The notes: a model not told the origin generated them from the sequence alone. A stretch of DNA of 35,171 nucleotides from Methanothermococcus okinawensis (GCA_015663075.1 DQSV01000012.1:1-35171); one strand, 5' to 3'. Positions 24,706 to 33,957 are shown, counted from the first letter of the stretch. Translations and numbers: made by a program.

Positions 24706-24789
24706 TAGAAATCCATACTTAAAGGATTCCTCTGCACTTCCTGTGCTTAGAAGTGTAGGGTGAAGAGGAATGGTAGTGTGAGATTTCTA
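24706..24789 (+). ncRNA. Candidate structured RNA, copy B
   Basis: An 84-base fold in the gap between bioA and hypA. Outer stem: 24706-24719 with 24775-24789 (14 bp, one bulged A at 24781, one G-U). Asymmetric internal loop TAAAGG/GGT. Middle stem: 24726-24733 with 24764-24771 (8 bp perfect). A seven-base 3' bulge AGGGTGA. Apical stem: 24734-24740 with 24750-24756 (7 bp) and a nine-base loop CTGTGCTTA. In all 29 bp. T-rich sequence follows on the plus strand (24791-24950), so + is preferred. No known family recognised. Confidence 0.55.
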
Positions 24790-24970
24790 CTTTTTAAGTA
24801 TTATTTTTCTTTAACTTTTTAAAATACTTTTAATTTTTTCCATTATATCTTAAGATTTATGTTATTTTGTTATTTTTTTAGATTATTTTGATTTAATTTA
24901 TTTTTTATTTATTTTTTATATTATAGATGTGGGTTTAAGAATTTTATATTCTTGACTATATTTTATTATT

Positions 24971-26374
24971 TTATCCCAAAGTTTCTTTAATGGCCTCATA
25001 TAGATTAAAACATAAAAATTCAATTTCATCCTCAGTAATTGTCAAGGGTGGAACAATTATTATTGTATTAAATATAGGCCTCATATATATACCCCTTTTT
25101 AATAGGTTTTCTGCAACCCTATATGCCACCTTTTCCCTGATTGGATAAGGTTCCTTATTATTTTTATTCTTTACCAACTCTATGCCTATCATAAAACCCC
25201 TTTTTCTAATATCCCCAACATGTTCCAATTCTTTTAATCTATCTAGGGATCTGTGGAGCATTTCTATTTTTTTACCTATTTTTTTAAAGACTTCATCTCC
25301 TTCAAGTATATCTAAGGTAGCAATTGCTGAAGTACATAGTAATTGATTCCCTGTATATGTGTGTCCATGGAAAAACTGCCTATGCTCTTCAAAATTTCCT
25401 AAAAATTGATTGTATATCTCTTCCCTTGCCATAGTAATTGCAAGGGGTAGATATCCTCCAGTTATTCCCTTTCCAATAGTAATTATATCTGGTTTAGATA
25501 TTTTCTTTAATTTTTCATTATCTGAAAATAGATATTTTCCAAGTCTTGCAAAGGTTGCAACTTCATCAAGTATAAATAAAATACCTTCCTCCTTGGATTT
25601 TCTCGCTACTTCCTCTATGTAATTAGGTGGATAGGGTATCATACCTGCAGAGCCCATTACCCCTCCTTCCAATATTATACAGAATAACTCATCCTTATGC
25701 TCCTCTATGAGATTCAACATATCCTCTAAGCAATCCATACTACAACCTTTTTCCATTCTTTCATCCGTATCTTTAAAATTATGGCCATATTTACATCTAT
25801 AACAATAAGGGGTATTTCCATAATATCCCTTAAAGAGCAGAGGCCTAAATATTCCATGGAAGGTCTCGCTACCTCCAACACTCATGGATCCTATGGTGTC
25901 TCCATGATAACCCTCCTTAACGGAGAGGAACTTTGTTCTCTCTTTATTGCTCTCAGAATCCTTTAATTGATAGTACTCAAAGGCCATCTTAAGGGCAATC
26001 TCAACAGCCTCTGAACCATCCTCTGAGTAAAATACTTTATTTAAATGAGGGGGAGCAATTTCAACAAGTTTCTTTGCCAAAATTATGGAGGGCAGGTTGC
26101 CACTTCCTAAAAGTGTAGAGTGGCATATTTTATCAGTTTGTTTCTTTATTTCTTCAATTATTCTTTTTTCACTATGACCAAAGAGGTTGCACCATATTGA
26201 GGATACTGAATCCAAGTATTTTTTACCATTTATATCTATTAGATAATTTCCCTCACCCTTTTCAATTATTAGATTTTTAAAGGGAGGATCATATTCCTTC
26301 ATTTGAGTATATGGATGCCATAGGTATTTTTTATCCCATTCAATAAGTTCTTTGAGAGTATAATCCTTAGTCAT
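24971..26374 (-). CDS. bioA: Adenosylmethionine-8-amino-7-oxononanoate aminotransferase
   Basis: A 467-residue class III PLP aminotransferase that makes 7,8-diaminopelargonate in biotin synthesis. The BioA hallmark WHPYTQMKEY lies near residue 20, the PLP-binding lysine is K302 in IGKGITGGYLPLA, and the Asp that contacts the pyridine N is in FILDEVATF. A CYRC...CSMDC insert is like that of the lysine-using BioK branch, so the amino donor may not be SAM. The start at 26374 is set by GGTGAT three bases upstream; an ATG at 26386 overlaps that site. No other bio genes are adjacent. Confidence 0.95.
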   Translation of the reverse strand: MTKDYTLKELIEWDKKYLWHPYTQMKEYDPPFKNLIIEKGEGNYLIDINGKKYLDSVSSIWCNLFGHSEKRIIEEIKKQTDKICHSTLLGSGNLPSIILAKKLVEIAPPHLNKVFYSEDGSEAVEIALKMAFEYYQLKDSESNKERTKFLSVKEGYHGDTIGSMSVGGSETFHGIFRPLLFKGYYGNTPYCYRCKYGHNFKDTDERMEKGCSMDCLEDMLNLIEEHKDELFCIILEGGVMGSAGMIPYPPNYIEEVARKSKEEGILFILDEVATFARLGKYLFSDNEKLKKISKPDIITIGKGITGGYLPLAITMAREEIYNQFLGNFEEHRQFFHGHTYTGNQLLCTSAIATLDILEGDEVFKKIGKKIEMLHRSLDRLKELEHVGDIRKRGFMIGIELVKNKNNKEPYPIREKVAYRVAENLLKRGIYMRPIFNTIIIVPPLTITEDEIEFLCFNLYEAIKETLG

Positions 26375-26570
26375 ATTATCACCCATATGTAAAATTAAAC
26401 TTTATGTAAATTAAAATTTCTTAATTATGTTTTTAAAACAATTTAATGATAATGTATATAAATCATTTTAGAGAAAATGTAGAATATAGCTAAATTATAT
26501 AGTATTAACAACCATATACTTAGGATAAATATATAGAACATTAAAAGATTAAGATATGTTGGTGGTGTTT

Positions 26571-26909
26571 ATGTCAAAGACTAGCCTTGGTTTAGAAGAA
26601 AATATTGAAGGTTTGTTGTGTTATTTATTAGGAGTAATAACTGGTATCATATTTTTAGTCTTGGAGAAAGAAAGTGATTTTGTTAAGTTCCATGCAATGC
26701 AATCTATAGTAACCTTTTTAAGTTTATTTATATTAAGTATGGTAGTAGCAGTTATTCCATTTGTTGGAGTCCTAATTAGTTTATTAGTAAATCTTATAAG
26801 CCTTGCTTTTTGGATATTAGGTATGTATAAAGCATACCAGGGAGAAAAATATAAATTCCCAATATTTGGAGATATTTCAGAGGATTTGCTTAAAAAAATT
26901 AATATCTAA
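26571..26909 (+). CDS. DUF4870-like small membrane protein
   Basis: About 112 residues with three hydrophobic segments (roughly 15-32, 42-66 and 70-90). KTSLGLEENIEGLLCYL at the start and VKFHAMQSIVTF in the middle match the widespread DUF4870/Tic20-like small membrane family of unknown function. The ATG at 26571 is preferred because GGTGGT lies just before it; an in-frame ATG at 26556 lacks one. Single-gene unit followed by T tracts. Confidence 0.8.
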   Translation: MSKTSLGLEENIEGLLCYLLGVITGIIFLVLEKESDFVKFHAMQSIVTFLSLFILSMVVAVIPFVGVLISLLVNLISLAFWILGMYKAYQGEKYKFPIFGDISEDLLKKINI

Positions 26910-26966
26910 GCATATCCTCCTTTGAATATTCCTAAATAATGATTATATAATTTATAAATATTATTT

Positions 26967-27005
26967 TTGTTATTTTTAATATTATTCATTTTTTAACTTT
27001 TTAAT
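26967..27005 (+). terminator. T-rich terminator after the DUF4870-like gene
   Basis: Several T runs (up to six) on the coding strand 55-95 bases after the stop, of the kind used as archaeal terminators. Confidence 0.4.
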
Positions 27006-27093
27006 ATCTTATTTATTTTATTGAAAAATTTAATAAATGCCAAAAATAACTTTTATCATAACTATTTTTTTATAATAATTGTGCGTGAAAAAA

Positions 27094-27435
27094 ATGAGCG
27101 ATAATAATAAAAACGACAACAAAAATAGAGAATTATTATTAGTATGCCCAATATGTAAGGGAAATGATTGTATAATAAAATCTGCTGTCAAACTATACTT
27201 ATCAATGGTGGAAAAATTCCCTAAATACCAAGATGAGAATAGTGAGTCAATATATCAAAGGTATCCCACTGTTGGGGATGTAGGAGAATGTAAAAAAACC
27301 TTTAAGAGAATATGGTTATGTCCTCACTGTAAAAAACCCTTTGAATCCAACTATACTCTTGAAAATGCCACAATTAACTGTCCCAATTGTGGTAGTACCT
27401 TATGTATCCCAGTATCTCATAGGACATTCTGCTGA
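27094..27435 (+). CDS. Zinc-ribbon protein of unknown function
   Basis: About 113 residues with three CxxC pairs: CPIC near residue 18 (CPICKGNDC), then CPHC and CPNC in the C-terminal third, the pattern of zinc ribbons. The N-terminus is Asn/Lys-rich (SDNNKNDNKNRE). No family recognised; a nucleic-acid or protein-binding role is possible. Start uncertain: the ATG at 27094 has only a weak GTGA upstream, and a TTG at 27079 is in frame. The gene stands alone between convergent dph6 and the upstream membrane protein. Confidence 0.7.
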   Translation: MSDNNKNDNKNRELLLVCPICKGNDCIIKSAVKLYLSMVEKFPKYQDENSESIYQRYPTVGDVGECKKTFKRIWLCPHCKKPFESNYTLENATINCPNCGSTLCIPVSHRTFC

Positions 27436-27496
27436 TTTTTATTAAGACCATATATTTATTAAAAATAATGGTTAAATAAAATACTATTTTATCCTT

Positions 27497-28171
27497 TTAT
27501 ACCCTTTTATCAACTAATATGGCATCTTTAACAATATAGTAGCCATTTATTTCATTCCAGATTATATCATAATCTAAAACCTCTATTTTTTTATTGAAAA
27601 AGGGAGCATCAAAAACAAAAGTTTCTGCCTCGCCCCCTTCAAAAGCCTTATTTATCCCATATTTTTCCATGATTTTAAGTAACTCTTTAATATTTTTTTC
27701 ATTTACGGTTTTTCCAAGATATTCCCTACCTAATCCATAGGCCGATACACTAACAATTTTAAATTCAAAAAATTTTGAAGTATCTCTAAGTATCAATTCC
27801 TGATCCTTATGCCAAAGGGGTGCAAAGGATTTTATATTTAATTCTTCACATATATGATCTATTCTAGTTCTCTGATATTCACTTGCAAGGGCTCCACTAA
27901 CTACTCCCTCAATATCCAATTTTTCCAGTGCCTTTTTTAAGTCTAATACTTCTTTTTCCTTTTCTCCTGTTGTATTTACTTTTATCAATGGAATCCCAGT
28001 ACTTTCTGAAACTAATTCAGTTAGTTCTACATTTGGAACATGAAACATATAACTTTCTTTATTTTTTGAGACCACATTAACGAGATATTTAACATCCCAG
28101 CCTTGATTTAATGCCCACCATAGTGCATATGCTGAATCCTTTCCCCCGGAGTATAATGCAGCTATTTTCAA
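27497..28171 (-). CDS. dph6: Diphthine-ammonia ligase (Dph6-like)
   Basis: A 224-residue ATP-pyrophosphatase. The PP-loop SGGKDS is at 8-13 ([18 protein letters not shown]), and the family marker [13 protein letters not shown] lies near the C-terminus, with [15 protein letters not shown] in the middle. It amidates diphthine to diphthamide on elongation factor 2. The start is TTG at 28171: GGGTGA lies five bases upstream and gives the usual [13 protein letters not shown], while the frame from an ATG at 28192 overlaps the ribosome binding site. Confidence 0.93.
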   Translation of the reverse strand: MKIAALYSGGKDSAYALWWALNQGWDVKYLVNVVSKNKESYMFHVPNVELTELVSESTGIPLIKVNTTGEKEKEVLDLKKALEKLDIEGVVSGALASEYQRTRIDHICEELNIKSFAPLWHKDQELILRDTSKFFEFKIVSVSAYGLGREYLGKTVNEKNIKELLKIMEKYGINKAFEGGEAETFVFDAPFFNKKIEVLDYDIIWNEINGYYIVKDAILVDKRV

Positions 28172-28340
28172 GATTTTCACCCTAAGAATCATTAAATAAT
28201 AATCTTTATATAGAAGTTTAAAGAAGTAATTAATATATTATTAATTTTAGTTATTGATTATTATTTGTTGATCATAATTGTCGTTATGTTTATTAAATAA
28301 ATTAATTGTCAATTATAAAAATTAATAGTAGGTAATTGAT

Positions 28341-28706
28341 ATGCCAAAGATAAAGGACATAATGAATAAAAATTTTTTAAAGATGTCCCCTGAGATGATA
28401 GGAGGAGAGGCTGTCGAGACATTATACAAAAATAAAAAGGCCTATGCTCCAGTTGTTGAAGATGGAAAACTAGAAGGATGGATTACAGCCTTGGATATCT
28501 TAGCAGGATGTAAACATTCAAAAGTTGAGGATTTAATGCTCTATGTTGATGAAATAAAAGTATTAAATGAGGAGGATGAAATAACTGAGGACTTGATAGA
28601 TGAAATGATTAAAGGGGAGATCATTGCTTATCCTGTTGTTGATGCTAAGGGTTATGTTATAGGTACTCTATCTATTTTTGATTTAATGAAAATTAAAAAT
28701 AATTAA
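28341..28706 (+). CDS. CBS-pair protein
   Basis: A 121-residue protein made only of two CBS motifs (YAPVVEDGKLEGWITALDIL; AYPVVDAKGYVIGTLSIFDL), with IKDIMNKNFLKMSPE at the start. Such proteins bind AMP, ATP, SAM or MTA and regulate partners. Partner unknown; nnr lies 132 bases downstream on the same strand. AGGTAA upstream is a weak ribosome binding site. Confidence 0.85.
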   Translation: MPKIKDIMNKNFLKMSPEMIGGEAVETLYKNKKAYAPVVEDGKLEGWITALDILAGCKHSKVEDLMLYVDEIKVLNEEDEITEDLIDEMIKGEIIAYPVVDAKGYVIGTLSIFDLMKIKNN

Positions 28707-28838
28707 TTCTAAGAAAAAGATCCTACTCAAGAGAAGTATTACACCATATTTATAAAGATCTAGTAAATCTATCCTCCATATATAAAAAAGTTTAAAATAT
28801 TATTTCCTAACCATAATAATTTTAAAAATGGTATTGTT

Positions 28839-30359
28839 ATGGATAATCTAAGATTATTTAATAATTTATTAAAAAGTTACTATTATGACCTTGAACAGAA
28901 TAACCCCTACATCTCCCAAAGAGACATGAATATTATTGACAATAATTGTGAATATCTTGGTATTAATAAAATATTACTAATGGAAAATGCAGGTAAATCT
29001 GTTGCCAATGAAGTTATAAATTATTTAGTGGATCAGGGAAATAGGATATATGCATTTTGCGGTCTTGGAAACAATGGGGGAGATGGGTTTGTAGCAATTC
29101 GTCATTTAATGGAGTACTGCAATTATAGAGATTCTTTGAAGGTAATATTACTTGGAAGGGAAGAATACATAAAAACCCATGAATCTAAGGAAAATTTTAA
29201 AATATTAAAAAATATATCTCAATTGGATTTAAGATTGGAGATAAAGGAACTTCCCTGTAGTGAAGGAGTATTAAAAATAATTAAGGAAATAGAGGATAAT
29301 ACCACTGATAACATAATAGTTATAGATGCCATGCTTGGAACAGGGATTAAAGGAGAACTTCGGGAACCCTTTAAAACCTTAGTGGGGGAATTAAATAGGT
29401 TAAAGGCCTTTAAGAAAAATTTAAAAATAATATCTGTGGATGTTGAAACCAGAGGGCTAATAGGGGATGTTATTATATCCTTCCATAGGAACAAATTAGA
29501 AAATGATATAAATAAGACTCTAATTAAAAGTATTGGTATTCCCTCAATTGCCAATAATGTAGTTGGCTTGGGGGATATGGTGGCATTAAAAAACATAGAT
29601 CCAAATTCACATAAGGGAAATAATGGAAAGGTTTTAGTTATTGGGGGTTCAAAGGAATACTTTGGTGCTCCAATTTTATCTGCACTATCTTCCTCAAAAA
29701 TTGTGGATTTAACAACTGTGGTTTCAGTTAGGCCTACAATAGAGGCTCTAAGGAACTATCCCCATCTAATAGGTTATGAGGTTGAGGGGGATTATATCAG
29801 GGAAAATCATTTAGATGAGATAATAGAACTATCCAAAAATTATCATGTTGTAATTCTTGGAAATGGATTGGGAGTAAGGGAGGATACTAAGGAGTTTGTA
29901 AATAAATTTATAAATGAAGTTGGAAACAAAAAAATGGTAATTGATGCCGATGCCATAAAGGTTATTGACTATAATAATTTTAAATTTACTGAAAATTACA
30001 TATTTACACCCCATAAAAGAGAGTTTGAATATATGGGGATTGATTTGGAGAATGTTGATTCTATTAAGGAAATAAAATCAACCATTGTATTGAAGGGTAG
30101 GTATGACATAATATTCAACAATCAAAGTATAAAAATAAATAACACAGGTAATAGGGGCATGACAGTGGGAGGTACTGGAGATGTACTCTGTGGTATAATA
30201 GGAGGATTATTTTGTAATAACGAGGCATTTCTTTCTGCATGCTGCGGGGTATTTGTTAATGGTTACAGTGGAGATATGTTACTCCAAGAAAAGGGATATT
30301 ATTACACTGCAATGGATGTTTTAGAGAACATACCGAGAGTATTGAGCATATTTAAATAG
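28839..30359 (+). CDS. nnr: Bifunctional NAD(P)H-hydrate epimerase/dehydratase
   Basis: A 506-residue fusion that repairs damaged NAD(P)H. Residues about 25-235 are the epimerase (NnrE/YjeF-N): LMENAGKSVANEV, GLGNNGGDGFVAIRHL and DAMLGTGIKGELREPF. Residues 245-506 are the ATP/ADP-dependent dehydratase (NnrD): NGKVLVIGGSKEYFGAP, FTPHKREF and the C-terminal TVGGTGDVLCGIIGG. The usual epimerase SVDVPSG segment reads SVDVETRG and the following stretch is short. An extra 25 residues precede the first conserved helix. Ribosome binding site weak (GGTATTGTT). Confidence 0.93.
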   Translation: MDNLRLFNNLLKSYYYDLEQNNPYISQRDMNIIDNNCEYLGINKILLMENAGKSVANEVINYLVDQGNRIYAFCGLGNNGGDGFVAIRHLMEYCNYRDSLKVILLGREEYIKTHESKENFKILKNISQLDLRLEIKELPCSEGVLKIIKEIEDNTTDNIIVIDAMLGTGIKGELREPFKTLVGELNRLKAFKKNLKIISVDVETRGLIGDVIISFHRNKLENDINKTLIKSIGIPSIANNVVGLGDMVALKNIDPNSHKGNNGKVLVIGGSKEYFGAPILSALSSSKIVDLTTVVSVRPTIEALRNYPHLIGYEVEGDYIRENHLDEIIELSKNYHVVILGNGLGVREDTKEFVNKFINEVGNKKMVIDADAIKVIDYNNFKFTENYIFTPHKREFEYMGIDLENVDSIKEIKSTIVLKGRYDIIFNNQSIKINNTGNRGMTVGGTGDVLCGIIGGLFCNNEAFLSACCGVFVNGYSGDMLLQEKGYYYTAMDVLENIPRVLSIFK

Positions 30360-30545
30360 GAGAATACTCCAAATTTAATATTTAATATAATAATAACCTA
30401 ATAGTATTTTACATTTATCTCAACATAAACATAAATTTAATTCAATATATCAATTAATATATGTATTTAAAAATATGGATGTATAACTAATAATTTTTAT
30501 ATACTAGTATCATCTATAATCATAAAATAATTTTGGAGGGTTCTT

Positions 30546-31424
30546 ATGGAAGAGGGTTATTCTAAAGGAGATTTACATATACATACTAAATATTCTGGAA
30601 TAACAAAATATATGGGGTTAAAATTTCCAGATTCTGTGGAGGAACCTAGGAATGTTTTGAAGTATGCAAAAAGAAAAGGATTAAGTGTAATAGCTATTAC
30701 AGATCACAATACAATAAGGGGGGGCCTAGAAACTAAAAAACTTGAAAGGGAATTTAACATAGAGGTTATTGTAGGAAGCGAAATAATGACAAGGGATGGA
30801 GAGGTTATTGGACTATATCTAAATGAAGAGATTCCGAAAAACCTCTCTGCCGAGGAAACCATAGAATTAATTCATGATCAAGGGGGTTTGGCAATAGGTC
30901 CCCATCCATACAGTCCAATATGTAAGGCACTAGGGGATAAAATATTCCAATTGGACTTGGATGGTGTAGAGGTGTTTAATGCCTACCATAGGGACGGTAT
31001 TGTAAATAATATTGCATTAAATAAGGTTTTAAAAAATTATTATAAAAAACCTACTGCCTTTATAGGAAATAGTGATGGGCATATGGCTAAAATGGTAGGC
31101 AATGGCTATACAGTTTTCAAGGGAGATTCCAAGGAGGACCTCTATAATTCAATAGTTAATAGAAAAACTACATTTGGAGGTACACCAACTCCTTTAATGG
31201 ATATTATTTTGTGGAGTTATACTATAGTATATAAATCTGAGAAAAAACTTATTAAGTCATTGTTCTTTAAAAATGAATTGAATATATCCCTCTATAAAAA
31301 GCTTTTAGCAATGTTTGGGGGGTTAATATATATTGGCACTCCTCTGCCTATTATTTCGGGCATTATTGGTAATTACTACCTTAAAAGAAAAGCTAAAAAT
31401 AAATTAAAAGAATTTTATATATAA
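30546..31424 (+). CDS. PHP-domain phosphoesterase
   Basis: A 292-residue protein with the PHP metal-binding motifs: GDLHIHTKYSG at 8-18, AITDHNTIRGG, VGSEIMTRDGEVIGL, GPHPYSP and a late NSDGHM. Related enzymes are 3',5'-nucleoside bisphosphate or histidinol phosphatases; the substrate is not known here. The C-terminal 60 residues contain one or two hydrophobic segments (MFGGLIYIGTPLPIISGII), so it may be membrane-attached. GGAGGG is well spaced from the ATG. A 10-bp palindrome ATACTAGTAT lies at 30501, in the promoter region. Confidence 0.88.
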   Translation: MEEGYSKGDLHIHTKYSGITKYMGLKFPDSVEEPRNVLKYAKRKGLSVIAITDHNTIRGGLETKKLEREFNIEVIVGSEIMTRDGEVIGLYLNEEIPKNLSAEETIELIHDQGGLAIGPHPYSPICKALGDKIFQLDLDGVEVFNAYHRDGIVNNIALNKVLKNYYKKPTAFIGNSDGHMAKMVGNGYTVFKGDSKEDLYNSIVNRKTTFGGTPTPLMDIILWSYTIVYKSEKKLIKSLFFKNELNISLYKKLLAMFGGLIYIGTPLPIISGIIGNYYLKRKAKNKLKEFYI

Positions 31425-31475
31425 AATACCTTTAGATTCATATATGGTCAAATACAACCGATTTAAGCTTAATTA

Positions 31476-31484
31476 CTATATATG
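31476..31484 (+). promoter_or_regulatory. TATA box of candidate RNA C
   Basis: CTATATATG, centred about 27-30 bases before the outer stem of the structured element, the normal archaeal TATA-to-start distance. Confidence 0.45.
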
Positions 31485-31506
31485 AAAGTATTGAAAGCAA
31501 TTATTG

Positions 31507-31590
31507 ATGGAAATAATTCTGTCAGAGGATTTATCTACCCTCTCAGTTCTTAGAAGTACCTAAGGGGATAATAGGACTTTTATTTCTTAT
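31507..31590 (+). ncRNA. Candidate structured RNA, copy C
   Basis: Lies in the 272-base gap between the convergent PHP gene and mtnA. Outer stem 31510-31516 with 31580-31586 (7 bp), then 31521-31523 with 31575-31577; internal loop AGAGGAT/TAG; inner stem 31531-31535 with 31567-31571 and 31538-31541 with 31563-31566. The loop region has CAGTTCTTAGAAGT, sharing CTTAGAAGT with copy B. Same order of parts as copy B though the apical stem is weaker. A TATA box and later T tracts (31630-31690) support plus-strand transcription. Confidence 0.45.
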
Positions 31591-31696
31591 GTCTTTACTC
31601 TAAGTATTTTGAAATTTAGACCATCTATTTATTTTAATTATTTTTTATTATTTTTATTTTTTTAATAATTGTTATTTTTTCAGGATTTTTTTGAAA

Positions 31697-32683
31697 TTAA
31701 GGTTTTTTATTTATAGTAATGATTTCTTTCTCTGTAATTATACCAGTAATTAATTCAGGAGGAGTACTATCAAAAGCATAGTTATAAACTCCAACTCCTT
31801 CTGGGGCTATTCTACTTCCATCAATGAATAATACCTCTTTTTCATCCCTTTCCTCAATTTCAATATCATTTAAAGAGTTTTTAAAATCAAAGGTGGAGAG
31901 GGGTGCCGCCACATAAAAGGGAATATTATGATACTTAGCAAGTATGGCAAGGGAATAAGTGCCTATTTTATTAAATACAGTATAATCCTTTAAAATTCTA
32001 TCCGCCCCTACTATAACTTTATCCACCAATCCTTTTTTCATTAAAAAGCCTGCAGTATTGTCAGTTATTATTTTGACTGGGATACCTTCGTAATTAAGTT
32101 CAAATGCAGTTAATTTTGCCCCTTGCAATCTTGGTCTTGTCTCATCCGCTATAACCCTTATGTTTTTACCATTATAGTAGGCAAATCTTATAACACTTAG
32201 GGCAGTTCCATAGGAGGATGTTGCAAGGGCTCCAGCATTACAGTGGGTTAGTATGGTGTCTCCATCCTCAATAATTTTTTCCCCTATTTTCCCTATTTTT
32301 TTACAGATTTCTATATCTTCCATGTGGATAAGTTTAGCCTCATCAATGATAGGTTTATTATTATTGTAGGCGTTCATACATCTATTTAGAGTCCAGAATA
32401 AATTTATGGCAGTAGGCCTAGTGTTCTTTAATGTATTATAGGCCCTTTCTATGTCCTCATTTTTTATCTCGGCAAGTGCCATACCATAGGCTGCAGATAT
32501 TCCTATTGCAGGGGCACCCCTTACAACCATGTCCCTTATGGCAAAGGCCACATCCTCATAGGTGTTGCATGGGAAATATTTTAGTTCATTTGGCAGTGCT
32601 CTCTGATCAATTAATATTAATTGGTTATTATCATCATCCCATATTATGGGCTTAATTTCTTTATTTATTTCTTCTTTGTCCAT
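31697..32683 (-). CDS. mtnA: S-methyl-5-thioribose-1-phosphate isomerase
   Basis: A 328-residue member of the MtnA/eIF2B-alpha-like isomerases. Catalytic residues are C148 (LTHCNAGALAT) and D228 (VGADRIL); RGAPAIGISAAYGMAL and ADETRPRLQGA are family blocks. It converts methylthioribose-1-phosphate (or 5-deoxyribose-1-phosphate) to the ribulose form, recycling products of SAM chemistry; in Methanocaldococcus this feeds a deoxypentose route toward lactaldehyde. eIF2B-type regulatory paralogues lack this catalytic pair, which argues against them. Single-gene unit. Confidence 0.94.
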   Translation of the reverse strand: MDKEEINKEIKPIIWDDDNNQLILIDQRALPNELKYFPCNTYEDVAFAIRDMVVRGAPAIGISAAYGMALAEIKNEDIERAYNTLKNTRPTAINLFWTLNRCMNAYNNNKPIIDEAKLIHMEDIEICKKIGKIGEKIIEDGDTILTHCNAGALATSSYGTALSVIRFAYYNGKNIRVIADETRPRLQGAKLTAFELNYEGIPVKIITDNTAGFLMKKGLVDKVIVGADRILKDYTVFNKIGTYSLAILAKYHNIPFYVAAPLSTFDFKNSLNDIEIEERDEKEVLFIDGSRIAPEGVGVYNYAFDSTPPELITGIITEKEIITINKKP

Positions 32684-32811
32684 TGTATCCCGGAAAATTT
32701 AAATTAATAAATATAATTATTATTTTTTTAATTTAATTTTTATAACCACTATTATAAATTTACTACTTTTAATAGATTTAATTATTTAATAGATTTGATT
32801 AAATAGATTTA

Positions 32812-33822
32812 CTACTTAATAGATTTTAGGACAGATGAAACCACCATTTCTCTTATATTTTTAACATCCTTTTCAATGATTTCAAGGATTTCATGGCTTT
32901 TCTTTCTTATGCTATCCCCTCGATTTCTACTATAGGGACATTCTTCCTTATCTCTATAGTACTCAATGCCACATTCATCTAAGGCCCTCTCAATATTTTT
33001 TTCTGAAACACTTAATAGGGGCCTTATAATAGTGCATTCTTGTAGATCAAGTTCAAATTCCTTAAAATTAAATGTAGCGGCGTTAAAGTTTTTTACTGGT
33101 TCCAATGCCTTTATTCTATCTCCCTTAAATATATTAGCCAATATTGTATCTGAATTATCCTCCAATGTATGGCCAAAGCATATTTTTACTTTACCATTTA
33201 CTTTATTATTTACATTGGAGTTATTTTGGCCATCCTTTTCAATGTTTTCCAATATATTCTTAGCAAAATTTGTTAATATGTACCTCCTAACTATGGAACA
33301 TGAAAAACAGGGAGAATAAACAATACCTGTGGAGTTATCTGACAATAATTCTGACATTTTAACAATATCTTTATCAAAGGATATTATCTTATGGGGAATA
33401 TTTAAGGCATTGCAGTGCTCTATTATCTTCTTCATGTTGTTATTTTGAGGGTTCCAAGGTCTAATGCCCTCTATATTTAAATCCACAGTAATGGCATATA
33501 TTTTTATTCCATATCTACGTCTATAGGGTTCTAATAAGTGAAGTAATGCTAAACTATCCTTTCCCCCACTTAATCCAACTATTACTGTGTCCCTTGGAGT
33601 TATTATTCCATACTTTGAAATATATCTACCCATACTTTGGGAAATTAACTCGTAATTCTTTGAATAAATTAATGGCATTCCAAAGTTTTTCTCTATCTCC
33701 TTTATTTTTCCCTTAGATAATCTCGCCAATCTCTTACTGTTTATTATTAATTTGTCCCTTCTAATTGTGATATAGGATGGATTGCAGTACCTTTTTAACT
33801 CATTTACATCTATATCTACCAA
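32812..33822 (-). CDS. PP-loop ATPase, TtcA/TtuA-like tRNA thiolation enzyme
   Basis: A 336-residue protein with the PP-loop SGGKDS at 85-90, the conserved VDLNIEG strand, and the CxxC pair C172/C175 (SPCFSCSIVRR) with a third Cys, C295 (KEECPYS), positioned as [4Fe-4S] ligands in TtcA/TtuA. GHTLEDNSDTILANIFKGD is the family helix. It is expected to install a thiouridine or 2-thiocytidine in tRNA. It lacks the N-terminal zinc fingers of TtuA, favouring the TtcA side. A low-complexity Asn/Lys insert covers about 196-212, a feature of this strain or genus. Confidence 0.85.
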   Translation of the reverse strand: MVDIDVNELKRYCNPSYITIRRDKLIINSKRLARLSKGKIKEIEKNFGMPLIYSKNYELISQSMGRYISKYGIITPRDTVIVGLSGGKDSLALLHLLEPYRRRYGIKIYAITVDLNIEGIRPWNPQNNNMKKIIEHCNALNIPHKIISFDKDIVKMSELLSDNSTGIVYSPCFSCSIVRRYILTNFAKNILENIEKDGQNNSNVNNKVNGKVKICFGHTLEDNSDTILANIFKGDRIKALEPVKNFNAATFNFKEFELDLQECTIIRPLLSVSEKNIERALDECGIEYYRDKEECPYSRNRGDSIRKKSHEILEIIEKDVKNIREMVVSSVLKSIK

Positions 33823-33957
33823 TATGATTCACCTTAATCTTATTGTGTTAAAGTCATTTTAATTTTCTTTAGATTTTTTGGTTTCTTCTCTTACTTTATT
33901 TAATTAAATTTAATAATATTTATATTAATGGTCTGTTTTGTGTTTTTAATATAATTG

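Noticed and set aside
28707-28838. Possible further RNA element (AAGTATTACACC region) before nnr
   Set aside because: Only four-base stems and no shared motif with the other candidates.
31500-31590. C/D box guide RNA reading of the 31.5 kb element
   Set aside because: TTGATGG and CTGTCAG only loosely resemble C and D boxes, and no matching C'/D' pair is present.
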